Assembly (NCBI GenBank): GCA_040954595.2
Contig: CM082587.2
Location: forward strand, 2,976,001-3,040,000
Source of the DNA: Balanoglossus misakiensis
Lineage: Eukaryota; Hemichordata
Length of the DNA stretch: 64,000 nucleotides
Direction: 5' to 3'
The position numbers and the translations under genes were made by a program. A model generated the notes under the pieces. It was given only the letters and a program-made list of their open reading frames with translations, was not told where the DNA came from and made no database searches. How positions within the stretch are numbered: position 1 is the stretch's first letter; the number at the start of each line of letters is the position of its first letter. This document shows positions 24,111 through 35,933 of this stretch, piece by piece.

Positions 24111-27100
24111 CTACGGCGACTTCCTTTTAAGCCTCTGTGCCTTCGGCGATGTGTTGACTGTTTTGTTTTCGGTGTTGTCGCTGGTTAAAATATCTTTTAG
24201 TGCGGGCGATGGGTCCGAGTCGGTGTGTTTGACATGGACGACCTTGGTATTCATGACTTCGCAATCAATCTGCATCATCGAGAAGTGATGGTCAGGTGTC
24301 TCCAACAAGGTTTCTGTAAACAAATGACAAACAACATTCAAATTTATTATTGATCCAAAACATTAAACGCTTATGGCAGAAAGGTAATGCAACTCACTGT
24401 TGAGGAGGGAACAATATCAAAAATACTTAAATAATACACAGCTTACAGAAACCCTTGCAGGTATTTAAATACAGATAAATTATTGATCCAAAGGCATACA
24501 CTCACCATTCATTCCAATGGCCGGCATGACAAGAGACATCTTTGGTCTTTGAGTAGAATTGTGAGCTGTGGCCGGCAGCAATAAGTGATCCTGAATGAAA
24601 AAAACAAGACGTGAATACCCTACACAATTGATGTTTAGCACAAGACTACCAGTCTTCAAAAAAGCCTCAGAGAGATGTAATACATGTATAATCATATACT
24701 GGACCCCCATCCCTATACATACCTTTCTAAAGGAGACCACATAGAAGGTATCGTTTCTGCGGTTAAGCGCCTCAATGAAATTGTTGTAGGATTTTTCAAA
24801 GAGATGGTCGTACACCTGGAGTGAAGTCTCGTCCACATTTACATCTGGCAACTTCGGACTGTTAGTCCTGATTCTGGATTTCATGGTCTTCTTCTTCTTC
24901 TTGAACAACTAGAGGAGAAATCAGGGAGAGAACTAGTCAATGAAAAAGTGATGTATGATGATTGCTGAAATAATTTCATACTTTATACACAAGAGTGTCA
25001 GGTAGTGTAGAGATGTAAGTGACCAAAGATAACAATCTGGTCAAGGGTAATATTTAAGAAGATGAAATAGGCATTGCCATTACCTTATCCCTGAAATCCT
25101 GTTTCTTCTTCTCTTGCAGTTCCGCTTCATGGCCATGTACCCATCCAGTGAGTTGATCCACTAACCTGTGTGTGCAGAATTCATTCATAGATATTAAAAC
25201 ATGTAATGGTGGGTGAGAAATTAAGCAAGACAGTGAGAATTTATTTTTGGAGTCTGATTTACATTCTGTGTTGAATACTCAAGTCATTAAACCTGTATTA
25301 ATTGAATAAAAGAGCTAAAAATCTCACCTCACTGTATCAGTTGTGTTAAACAGAGCACAGGCGGGCAGCAACGTTCGATTTAACATCGCCGGCACATCCT
25401 TCAACACCATCAACTCTTTGGAGTCTGGGTCCGAGTGCCTGGACAGGTTTCGAACAGACTGGATGGTGTACCTGATGACATCATCGATATTTGGGCTGCT
25501 GGGAATGGTGTGGTCGCTTTGGTGGTCCTCCTCGTCGAAGGACAGCAGCGCCCTGCCTTGGTGGGACGATGACACATAGTCTGATTGACTTATTAAACTG
25601 GAAAGAAAAACAAGAACAATAAATCATGAGAGATTTTTTTCACAATCGAATTGTGATTTCAAGGCTGAAACAAATCTCTGGAACATAAATAAGAGAGAGG
25701 CACCTACCTAAATGGGGCAAGGTTGATGGCAAAGAAAAATGCAAACGCAAGTAGACAGGCTGTCCTCTTCCTGGGTTGTGGAAGTATTGATTGTCCGCTT
25801 CGGAGTTTTTCATTCTGAAATGTAAGCAAGAACAACATTTGTATCACATACAGAAAACAACTATCACTGAATGCCAGTGAAAACAATGAAATTTTTGTTC
25901 TGGTTAAACTGTACGATACTATCACAATACTTGAAATTACTTCTCACCTCTTTCTGCAGGGCAATGATCTTCTTCCTAAGTGCTTCATTTTCTGATCTGA
26001 GTTTTTCATTCTCCGCCGAGAAATCGTGTAGTGTGCCTTCTAAACCTTGCAAGTACTGTAATAGAGGAATATGGGAATGAGAAATGTTTTTCCCTGAATT
26101 GGATACTACACTCATAATAAAGGAATCTTCAAAACTGAATCTGATTTTACAAAATCCTGACATGTGACTCACCTCTTTCTTTTTCTTTCTTGATAAACAA
26201 GCTGACTCTCTGTTCTTTATCATTCTCTGCTGCCTTTTCCAGGCCTTTACCTACAGAATGGGGGTAGACGTAGTTGTCATTATGAGTACATGAAAATATT
26301 AAGAACTGCCCTCTATGGACCAGGTGGACAAATGCACACAGCAATGTGGTGAAATAATAATCGAGGGGCAACTTACATCTACGTTTTTTGGTGGTGCTGT
26401 TGTGATCGGCACGCTGACCCCATTGCAACCAGGAGTAACGATTTTGCTTTGCTTCACCGGAGGCTGGTAACTAACACCGTTCAGCGCTGTGGGTAGTACT
26501 TTGATGTTCTTGGCTTGGACTATGGGCTGTGTTGCTACGGTGACTGGAGTAAACAAAGAGAGAAAAGCATGCCCATGGGTAAGCGGCCACGAATGGGTAA
26601 AATGACTAATATTCACACTGCTGTGAATAAACGTAAAGAAGATAAATTGTTCTGAATTATTTCTGTATTTCTCACAGACCAATGAAAGCATAAAAGAACA
26701 GATGTATTGCAAACTCACCAGGAATTTGTTTCAGCGTTATCGTCTGTGGTGGTACTGTTGTGGTTGTTGCTGTTGGTGTCTTCACTGCCGTGGGTTCTAG
26801 CTTTGGCAATATGGTGGGCTGTGCGTTGACTGGCTTGGGCAATATGGTGACTTTGTTCTGTTGTACAGGTACTATGGTCGTTACGACGGCTGGCATTGCA
26901 CTGGGTACTGCTGGGGCGGTCGTGCTCGGCACTGAGAATAACGCTGCCAGCTGGTCCTCTTCCCTTGGCGGAGTGAGGGGAGGCGACTCGAGTTTGATGT
27001 CAAACTGGTCCGATGTCCCAAACCCATTTTCCGACGTCCCAAACCCATTTTCCGACATCCCAAATCCATTTTCCGACGTCCCAAATCCGTTTAAGAGTTG

Positions 27101-30100
27101 AGGTAACGACTCCGACGAGAGATCAGAGCAGGAGGAACCAGATGGGGAATGTGGCTCTTGTTTAATGATGATACCTAAGCATAGAAAATATGTCACTGTC
27201 AAACTGGTTCTAATATTAATTTGTTAGACCATGGTAAATATCCCTGTAACTATCCCCCTTTCATTAGGTGCTTTCATAAAATCATAGCCTAAATCAGTCT
27301 TTTTGAAAGCCCTTTCTAACATACTGCACTCTCCGATATCACCTCGCTGCCTAAATAGTGACCATATGTATATGTATATGTAACATACGTGGCAGGATTA
27401 ATATGGGATTTTGTTATTTTTACACAACGACATTTCTATAGTAATTTTTTAGTTCGGACAGGTACTCTTCTCACTGGAAAAAAAGTATTTCGCACCTGAT
27501 TTGACAACATAACATTCCTTACTCACCATCTAAAAAATCATCTGTGTGAATAGGTGAATCCCATGGTTCAGCGCTGAGGTCTGAACTGAACGCATCATTA
27601 CTGTCGCACGTGAATGGACTGCCCGAGTCGTCTACAACACCTTCCAAGTCTGGTAACTGAAGACAAAGATATACACGTAAAAATGATGAATATTGAAATT
27701 GTCTGTGCTGGTGAAAATAAATGCATATTTTTTCGAAGTTTGAAAAAACTTACAATTTCTGTTTCTCAACATCAGCTCAACGTTTAAGCTCTGCCAAATA
27801 AAATATTATTCTAGAGATTTGCATACAGGAAATGCATGATAATATTCATGTACCAGATGGCTTGTCAGTTAACGATATACCAGCAATATTTTAACATAAA
27901 AAAGAGGATGGCATAATTATTTGTAAAATGGCTTTTCTCTAATGAATGAGAACTAAATGGCTCAAGACAATTTGATTTTAGTACCCACATGTAATCTGTC
28001 TCACTTCGTTTACACTCTCAACCACAATTGCAAATACAAAATGTTCAATTCACAGCACATTCACACGTGTAACAGCTGCTTAATGAAATCTCTTATTTTC
28101 CATTCATTCTACCAGCATCTAATTGTGCTTGGTCTAAAGCTGTAAACTATCTATTCTTTATCAACACACACATGGCACTTGGGCTAAGATGTTATCTCAC
28201 CTTGAGATCTGGAATTTGTTGAATCAATGTATCCTCTGTCAATGGTTCAAAATCTTTGAGATCAGCTCCTGTAGACACAGAAATGTGCAAAAATGAAAAG
28301 GGGGGTTAGTTTTCTCTGGTATGAAAAATCCAAGTATTTACACAAAATCAATTTACAAAATAAATGTGTAAGAAGAAAATGCTTTTGTTTTCTACTGACA
28401 TCTGTGCCATATTTGCACCTTTACATTTTCAAACAAATTTTCTCTCCAGTCTCGTATTCTTTTTGTTTTCTACTGTACAAATGAGAGACTTCCATCTTCA
28501 TTGTTGTGGCTATTCTCACATACAATAAGGGCCATTCACACATCTAATATGAGACAATCACAGTATTCAGTACAGTCAATTATCTTGCTTTTGTTCTAGG
28601 TTTTATTTGGATTTTACAGAAACTTGAAATCAGCTCGAACCATCTGTTTCAAATTTTATTCATGTCAAGTTTATGTATATTTACATAAAAAAAACCAAGA
28701 TAATTGTCTTTGTGAAGATGTACTCAACAATGTGGTGGTGTCATGTGGTGTGTGTAAATGGTAAAGACGGTGATGCAAATGTACGACCCTGTCTTCAGTA
28801 TAGAATGAATTTAAAAGTCAACTGCTTTGTGTAATCAAGGCTAATGGTTAACAATTTGCCATCACCGTCTCGTAGATTTCAACACTGGGTCAACAAACAT
28901 GCAACCTTGCTGTGGAATAAAAAGGTTAGCATCACTGAAAAAATTACAAAATGTTACAGGTACTGTTATCTCTAACAATAACATTTGAATTGCATAACAT
29001 ATTATAATTAAATTAATTGAATTTAACAGAACATATTTTATAAATGTTTTGTAAATTGACTATTCCAACGATCACAGTACCCACATATGGAAAATCTACA
29101 TAACCAGCAACAAAATAGAGGAGAGAAAAAGTGTGTTTTTTACTACAATTGTATTTTCCTGACCATTTGATGAAAGGGATCTCCTCTGTAGATTGCAGTG
29201 GCAAGAGAAATGAATCACTTCATCATTGTTGTAAAAAAAAAAGCATGATGTAAACATCAATGGTGGTAAGGTTCAAAACATAATTAAAGCTGCAAGCAGC
29301 GTTGAAGGGGCCCAAGCATAGAGTTAATAACCATTAGACTCCATTCAGGGTTGTACCATTCAAATGCGTAGGCTGTATTTGCTCTGGATATAGAGATATG
29401 GGGAAGTAGGCAACCACCCGAAATGGATGTCTTACAAGTACAAACACAACAACCAAAGGTGAACTTCTACGTTGTAAGTACTTCAGTTAGTATACTTCAA
29501 AGGTCAGCTGAGGGTACCCAAAAATTGGGCCAAAAATTAGGATTCTTATTTGGTTCATATTCAAGACAACGGAAAATCCTCGCTGTTTGGGTTTGTCAAA
29601 TTAGATATGGCCATAATAATGAGTTACGCGAGTAAGTTACAGGTAGCCCCAGGAATTTAGCATTTCATGACGCAAAGGGTCCTACTCTACCCCTCCAAAC
29701 ACCTGGCTATATATGATGTGCGTGCTAACATATTGAAAGCAGGTCAATGGACACCTGAGGTCACCCAAAAATTTGACAAAAAAAATTCATTCATGTTTAT
29801 GTCATGTGCAACAAATCCTACATTTGCAGCCTTTTCACTTTGCCTACCATTAGGTATGCACGTAATACATGAATCAAGCAGGTGTCGCAGGTATCCCCCT
29901 GTATTTGATATTTCATGATAGTTTCATCCCTCCAAATAACAAAGCTGCACCTGTACAACGGGCTGAGGTATGGCACTGTGCGACAGAGGTCATCCAAATC
30001 AACTTATACATTTGGGCAAAAACAAACTGACACTTACATTCGTCCCCGTGGAACAAAAACCACACATATTGCCCTGTTGGTTAGTGTCCAATTAAATGTA

Positions 30101-31987
30101 CAAAATCAATGACTTAGGCAGGTGGAACAGGGGACCCCGCCTTTGGTATATCATTATGGCCCCATCCGTATATGCCCCCCCCCCCCAACGCCAAAGCTGC
30201 ATGCATCTGCTGTGGATGCAAACTAAGCAAAAGTAGGTGAAATGTCATATAAGGTCGCCCATAACTTGACAGGAAAATCGGACTTCAAATTGATCCATGT
30301 GCAACAAATACCACGCTAGCATCCCTTTCATTGACTCCACAATTACGCATGCACATAATTGAGTTACACAGGTGTCACAGGTGACCCCCGAATCGGGCGT
30401 ATTACTAGTATTTTGGTCCCGTACAGCTGCATGAAGCTGCGTGCCATTACGGGCGACCTGATAACCCCCACGGCCACCTGCGGGCCGACCCCCATACTGA
30501 ACGTTCAGTGGCAACGTCACGACTGAAGTAGGAACTGTTGAACGGCAAAGAAGCCTGATCTCTGATTATTGCTGGTACCATACACCCTACGTGCAAGAAA
30601 ATCACTGGTCTGCTGACGTATTTCGGCCACATTAGCGACTGAGGGTCAAAGTCCGCCGCCGCATTACATTGAATGTTAACCAGTGTTGCCGGGTCTGGAT
30701 AGAAACATTTGAACGGCATTAGCTAACAAACTCAGCGTAATTCAATAAACGCCCTAACACAGCCTTAACTCCGATAATGTGTTGTCCCAAAATTCATTCC
30801 GTGGAAAATAATCACTGGTCAATTTACGTATTTCAGCCGATTTTCCCAGGACTACTGCAACCCGCCAGAAGTGAGTAGCCTGCTAATGAGATCTCCACAA
30901 CATTATGTAATGACGGTCAAAGTCCGATGCCCCAGTGTCCATCCTCAGCCCACCAAAAAATGCGAAAAATATTACAAAAATCTTCTTCTCAAAATCGACG
31001 TGGCCTAGGACCTTGAAATTTGGCACAGGGGATTTTGGCCACATGGTCTACAAAAATCGCGAAAAGAAAGTACATGCCCCCATTAACGTGCAAATTAGGT
31101 CAATTTGAAAATTTCGCTCGATTATAGCCACCAAGTAACGTGACTAATTACAAATTCAAAGGACAGGTGCACCAGTACTCATGGGCCCCAACCATCGTGC
31201 CAAATTTCAAGGTCCTAGGCCACGTCGATTTTGAGGAAAACGGGAGCAAAAAAACGACTCAAGAAGAAAGAAGAAAAACTCCAGCAATAACAGAAGGGGA
31301 CCAAGCGCCTGAGGGCGCTTGGTCCCCTAAAAATACTGCCAACGATTCCACACTACCGTGTCTCATCACGCGCCTCACTCTCGCCCCAAGGAGTGAATAA
31401 TGAGCCTGGCCCCTTGAAGATGAAAGGGCCCCACCCCATTCACAGTTAGTAGGTTTCAATGGGGAAACCTTACAACATTTTATATTTTGGTTTCCAATAC
31501 AGGATGGAGAAATACTAGTACGTTCTTTAAGCCGAATAAATAACATACACCATGCTAATATTTCTTACAATGCCCCTATGACCCTTTAACAACGCTCAAC
31601 GTTGTTTACAATGCATACATTCGTGATACCGGTACATACGGTATGTAAACATGCTGGGAAACTCCCATATGCTAACGAAAAGAAAAACATTTACTTTATA
31701 ACGCGATCCAACCTTTCCAATATACCGAAATAAATTGCGTTTTAATTATCAAGGTAAATCTTTTATGCATAGATGTTGTTGACATACTCTGTCCTCAGTT
31801 GCGAAATTCTGAGCAACCAGGAAATAATACTTGTAATCCTGTACTGAGAAAGATCAACATGGATGATAGGAAGCCATGTCGTGTGCTGACTGGTTGTGTA
31901 TCGCTGTTACTTACCCCAGTCGTCTAGCGACAGGAAGTTATCGACCAGGAAATTCTGGTCTGCCTCTGAAACAAAGTCTAGGGCCAT
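24111..31987 (-). CDS. ATF6: ATF6, ER-stress transmembrane bZIP factor
   Basis: ER-anchored sensor of the unfolded protein response; S1P and S2P cleave it in the Golgi and the bZIP part enters the nucleus. Thirteen exons (5' to 3'): 31915-31987, 28201-28268, 27527-27656, 26719-27174, 26377-26543, 26173-26250, 25948-26055, 25708-25814, 25328-25597, 25084-25165, 24723-24908, 24506-24590, 24111-24313; 670 aa, the same as human. Acidic activation domain 1-85; [10 protein letters not shown] at the start of exon 4; bZIP about 299-360 with basic region [18 protein letters not shown]; membrane segment about 379-395 ending in the N391/P394 pair that S2P needs; S1P-type site RALL at 411-414; luminal domain with [28 protein letters not shown] and MMQIDCEVM. 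Exon 4 has a coding 21-bp repeat. Intron 1 (3.6 kb) carries a large repeat. Confidence 0.97.
27010..27093 (-). repeat. In-frame 21-bp minisatellite in ATF6 exon 4
   Basis: Four tandem 21-bp units encode the heptapeptide NGFG(T/M)SE four times in the disordered activation-domain linker. Units differ mostly at silent sites (ACG/ATG, CCC/TCC), so the expansion is not very fresh. Confidence 0.9.
30991..31232. repeat. Perfect 36-bp inverted repeat
   Basis: Arms 30991-31026 and 31197-31232 are exact reverse complements separated by 170 bp, and similarity continues weakly beyond the outer ends (CTTCTC versus GAGGAA). It lies in the right part of the repeat in ATF6 intron 1. Confidence 0.9.
31295..31328. 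repeat. 15-bp stem hairpin at the right end of the intronic element
   Basis: AGGGGACCAAGCGCC (31295-31309), loop TGAG, then its exact reverse complement (31314-31328). A terminal hairpin like this is typical of Helitron-type elements. Confidence 0.85.
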
Positions 31988-32363
31988 TTCTGTGGACAAC
32001 AACCACAAGTGTGGTAAGAAAATTCAGCAACCCCAAGCAACACAGACTGTTTTTCTCGAATCTATTGCCAGCCTGGACGCGTTGAACGCGAGTGGTATCC
32101 CATCATTCCATTGGACGTAACCATGTTATTTATAGGGGCCCCAGAGATATGTTTCTTTTGTTTTATATATTCTTTCGCATCGTATCGTGGCTAAAACCAC
32201 AGAATTGCCTAAATCAAATTATTTCATAATAACATTGCATATTATAATTATTATGTATTTCTCAAAATCAAACGGAAATTCTATTGCCCTTCTTTATTTA
32301 CCCACAAAAATGGACGTAGTGAATTCAGCCGTCATCGCCAGACACTTGGTGGCGCTTTCCAAA
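31988..32363. promoter_or_regulatory. Shared upstream region of ATF6 and EXOSC2
   Basis: The start codons of the divergent ATF6 (31987, minus) and EXOSC2 (32364, plus) are 376 bp apart, so both promoters and 5' UTRs must share this interval. No TATA box or ER-stress element is convincing. Confidence 0.5.
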
Positions 32364-34265
32364 ATGGCCGTCGATATTCGTCTGCCACGAAAGAGGAAGC
32401 GTGGTGATGTTGCTACGGAACCGATGGGGCTTGTTAGTCCAGGTGATGTCATAACATCAGAGACAGGGTTCATGAGGTAAGGTGTATATAGAAAGAGATG
32501 CAGGAAAAGTTACAGTAACAGCCCAAAGGCTCGATCATGGTTGATATTCCTACACGACAAGTCGATCATTGCTCTACATTAACAATAACATTGCAGTTTG
32601 AATGTCCACCATCATCATCATCATCATCATCATAACTTTTCTTGTGTCATTTAAATTTGCAGGGGACATGGTACTTATATGGAAGATGATAAGCTTCATG
32701 CGTCTGTGGCTGGTGTCATAGAGAGAGTCAATAAATTGATCTGTGTTCTGCCACTCAAATCTAGGTATGGATGAAGATAACTGCATGATACTTTATACAG
32801 ATGATCTATCAGACGTCTACTTTCCATCTTACAGCTGATTATGCAATAAGCCAATCATTATTTCTTGAAATTGAATAGTAGCGCAGTATTGGCAGAATAC
32901 TTAATTTAGTTATACTTTCTTTCTTAACAGGTATAATGGTGAAGTTGGTGATGTGGTCGTTGGTAGAATAACAGAGGTACAGTGATCAGTCTGTTTCAGT
33001 AATCTGAGAAATATGACTACCACAAGCCAATAGGTGAATTTTTGATGATTTTAAGTATTGTATGTACTCTTTCATTCCAGGTTGGTCAAAAAAGATGGAA
33101 AGTTGATACCAATTCTCGCCTGGATTCTGTTTTGATGTTGTCGTCTGTCAATCTTCCGGGGGGTGAGTTGAGAAGAAGGTCGGCTGAAGACGAGCTGATG
33201 ATGAGACAGTACCTGTCAGAAGGTGATCTCATCAGTGTATCCTTTCTGAAATACTGCTCTTGCAAATGTCATGCTTTTCCCAGCATTGAAGTTTCTCTAC
33301 TCACAACAGTTTACCTCAGGGCATTTTCCGTAACCATAGAAACCACAGGCTGAGGTGCAGTCTGTATTTTCAGATGGTGCTCTTTCGCTTCACACAAGAA
33401 GTCTCAAGTATGGAAAGGTACAGTGAAATATTTCACCCATACCAGTATCATTATCTGCCCCTCAAACTACACGTATCATTTTTATGTCATCATAACGTGT
33501 CTCCAAGTGGTGATTAAGTTCACTATGAAGTGTCTCTAACATTAATGAGACTGGTTGAATTCTTCCAGCTGGGACAGGGTGTGGTACTGAAAGTGTCGCC
33601 CTCACTCGTCAAGAGAAGGAAAACCCACTTCCACAATATGACATGTGGTGCCTCAATCATCTTAGGAAACAACGGCTACATATGGATTAGTCCAACAGTG
33701 GAAGAAAAGGATTCAGAAACTGCTGGTGGATTTGTACAAAACCTAGAGGTAAACGACCTAGCTTACACAAGGTATAGTATTGTCATTATGTGACCATAGC
33801 CCTTCAATATGTAACGGCAAAGATGTGACTGAAATTATTACATTGGAAAGCTTGCTAGTTATTTTCCATTTTGCTTCACACAGCCTGTTGCGTTGCAAGA
33901 CAGAGAGGTCATTGCCAGACTTCGGAACTGCATAGTTGCTTTGGGTGACAACAGAATGTTGCTGTTCGATACCAGTATACTCTACACCTATGAAGCATCA
34001 ATGAAATACCAGGTAAAGTACTGTACTGCCAAAACCTTGTACTTTCTAGTTGTGAGGCCATACTCCACCAGTTGAATTCAGAATGTTTCTCATTCTGTTA
34101 TACACTGATAATTTAGAGCCATGCACACTCCTGAACTAAAAGTTTGAATGGTACCAAAATTAATCTAAATCTAATCTTTTCCAGATCAATGAATTACTAA
34201 AACCAGAAATCATGGAAGAAATTGTAGATTTGGCAAGACAGCGATTGGAGCAGGAAGCATCATAG
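32364..34265 (+). CDS. EXOSC2: Exosome complex component RRP4
   Basis: S1/KH cap subunit of the RNA exosome (3'-to-5' RNA processing and decay, nucleus and cytoplasm). Exons: 32364-32476, 32663-32764, 32931-32976, 33081-33236, 33349-33417, 33569-33748, 33884-34012, 34185-34265; phases agree; 291 aa (human about 293). N-terminal domain with VSPGDVIT.ETGFMRGHGTY; S1 domain about 75-155 with QKRWKVDTNSRLDSVL and LPGGELRRRSAEDEL; KH domain with the RRP4 signature GNNGYIW; C-terminus REVIARLRNCI and LKPEIMEEIVDLARQRL. MAVDIRLP at 32364 aligns with human MAMEMRLP. An in-frame ATG at 32310 would add 18 residues and is less likely. Intron 1 has a (CAT)n run at about 32608-32632. Confidence 0.96.
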
Positions 34266-35933
34266 TTCAGGAGGATAGCCAAGAAAGTCATCTTGAATTT
34301 GACTGCCAAGACTAGGGCGGAGCTTCTTCAGATTTGTGAACAGTGGTGTCCCGTGGATATGTGCAGATTGCCCATTGAAACATTTGCTGTCAAATACATG
34401 TGACCTCATGTCACTGCCATTTTTTCTCTCAAGAAACATTCCAGTATAAACTATTTGTATCTGAATATTTCCATGGTTCATGTATTTAAAATCTCACATA
34501 CAAACTACTGCAAGTGGCAGAATTCCGAACACAGAGGCTCAAAAGGGCCAATTAAAAGATAATAAAGAATTCTACTATTAAACCTACTTTGTTGTGAATG
34601 AGCTCCTTTCTTCCATTCATGGTTCTTAGGAAGACGACAAGAAAATTAGTAGGAATTCGTCAGCTGTGAAATGAGCTAACGGTACATGTACATATCACAA
34701 ACAAAACTGTTTTCCTGGTATTTATTTTCTCTGATGATTGGTAAGTACACATCTACAGAAAATCGAGTGAACTCGCAGCCTGGCATCCAAGTCCCCCATA
34801 AACCTATAAATCATACGACACTTTCAACACAAGTCTGTCTGAAAATCTATTTTGACAAAATGCAAGGAGCAATAGTCTATATTGCATTTGACACTGGAGG
34901 ACTGCTCAACAGAAAAAAAACCTCTTGTATGAAATATATATATTAAAATATTTGCAGTTTGAAAAATGGAAATATGAACATCTATTGATACAATACGTAC
35001 AAGGAATCTTTTAAAGGTGTAAGTTTGCTGGTTAGATAGAAATGATGCAATCTTAATTTGATAACTTACAATGAGTTGATTAGGGTACTAGTAACTTACA
35101 ATGAGTGATTGGAATGATTAAAGTTGAAAGGAAATCATCTGCACAGTGAATAAAATTGAGAGTTGCTTGGCAAGGCAATGTACAAATTCTTTACAAAGTA
35201 CAATTATACACGCACACAAAACTTGCACAAATAAAGAATTTTGATTTTTATGAGAAAATATATTTCAGATCTGCATATATTGCATTTACTGTGCTCAAAG
35301 GTGCAATACTGGCTATTTTTAACCCAAGTGGACACACAAAAATTAAAACCAATGATATTTTTCTTGAGGCCTAGTAGCTGCAACATGCATTATTTTTAAA
35401 AGAAAGAACAAAACTATACCTACCTAGCAGGAGAAATACTCTGCAATATATCAAGTGAAGCTTAGTATTCAAAACTACACTACAGGCAAGAGCACACATT
35501 TCTAATCTTCTATTTTTTTTTCTCTGAGGCTTTTGTTTGGTGAATATTGTGAAAATTCTAAGTAGTGACTTCTGATCTTGGTGGGACATACAACTAAATG
35601 CACAAAGTCACCATTCTTTTATGTTTCAAGGGTAAAAATGTTAACATGGAGGATCTCCAATCAAGGTTTTGCACAAAGCAGGATCGTATGAATATTCTTT
35701 AGGGTGGGTTAATGACTACTAGTATGTCAAAATAAAATGAACAAAAGTATAAACAAGATATACGACATGGACAATATACAGAGCACACATGTACACCAAT
35801 TTACAGAAAAATACAAGTGGAGTGTAATTACAGTATTCACAGTTGCCAGTTAGCAATATTGTAATGTATATAAAATAAGTAAACATGCCAAATGCGGGCG
35901 TCCGGACATTCAACGATGTGCAAACTGTTCACT
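34266..35933. other. Convergent intergenic region EXOSC2 / ODF2
   Basis: AT-rich 3' UTR and spacer between two convergent genes. An AATAAA lies at 34561. No further exon or repeat recognised. Confidence 0.5.
34561..34566 (+). terminator. Poly(A) signal of EXOSC2
   Basis: AATAAA about 295 bases after the EXOSC2 stop in an A-rich context; first canonical hexamer on this strand after the gene. Confidence 0.6.

Larger units (their letters stand above)
29284..31330. mobile_element. Helitron/helentron-like non-autonomous repeat in ATF6 intron 1
   Basis: Left end TTAAAGCTGCAAGCAGCG followed by GGGGCCCAAGC. Right end is a perfect 15-bp stem with a 4-nt loop (31295-31309 / 31314-31328), followed directly by TAAAAA. 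The left GGGGCCCAAGC nearly repeats the right stem arm GGGGACCAAGC, as subterminal inverted repeats do. Inside are degenerate roughly 240-bp modules (29505-30430), a duplicated roughly 208-bp module (30598 and 30806) and a perfect 36-bp inverted repeat (30991-31026 / 31197-31232). I recall similar end sequences from repeats of aquatic animals, but the class call is inference. No replicase/helicase coding sequence is seen. Confidence 0.55.

Noticed and set aside
26760-27101. Plus-strand ORF opposite ATF6 exon 4
   Set aside because: Mirror of the coding minisatellite and of the S/T/P-rich ATF6 linker.
29423-30719. Small ORFs inside the ATF6 intron 1 element
   Set aside because: Short, on both strands, without transposase or replicase motifs.
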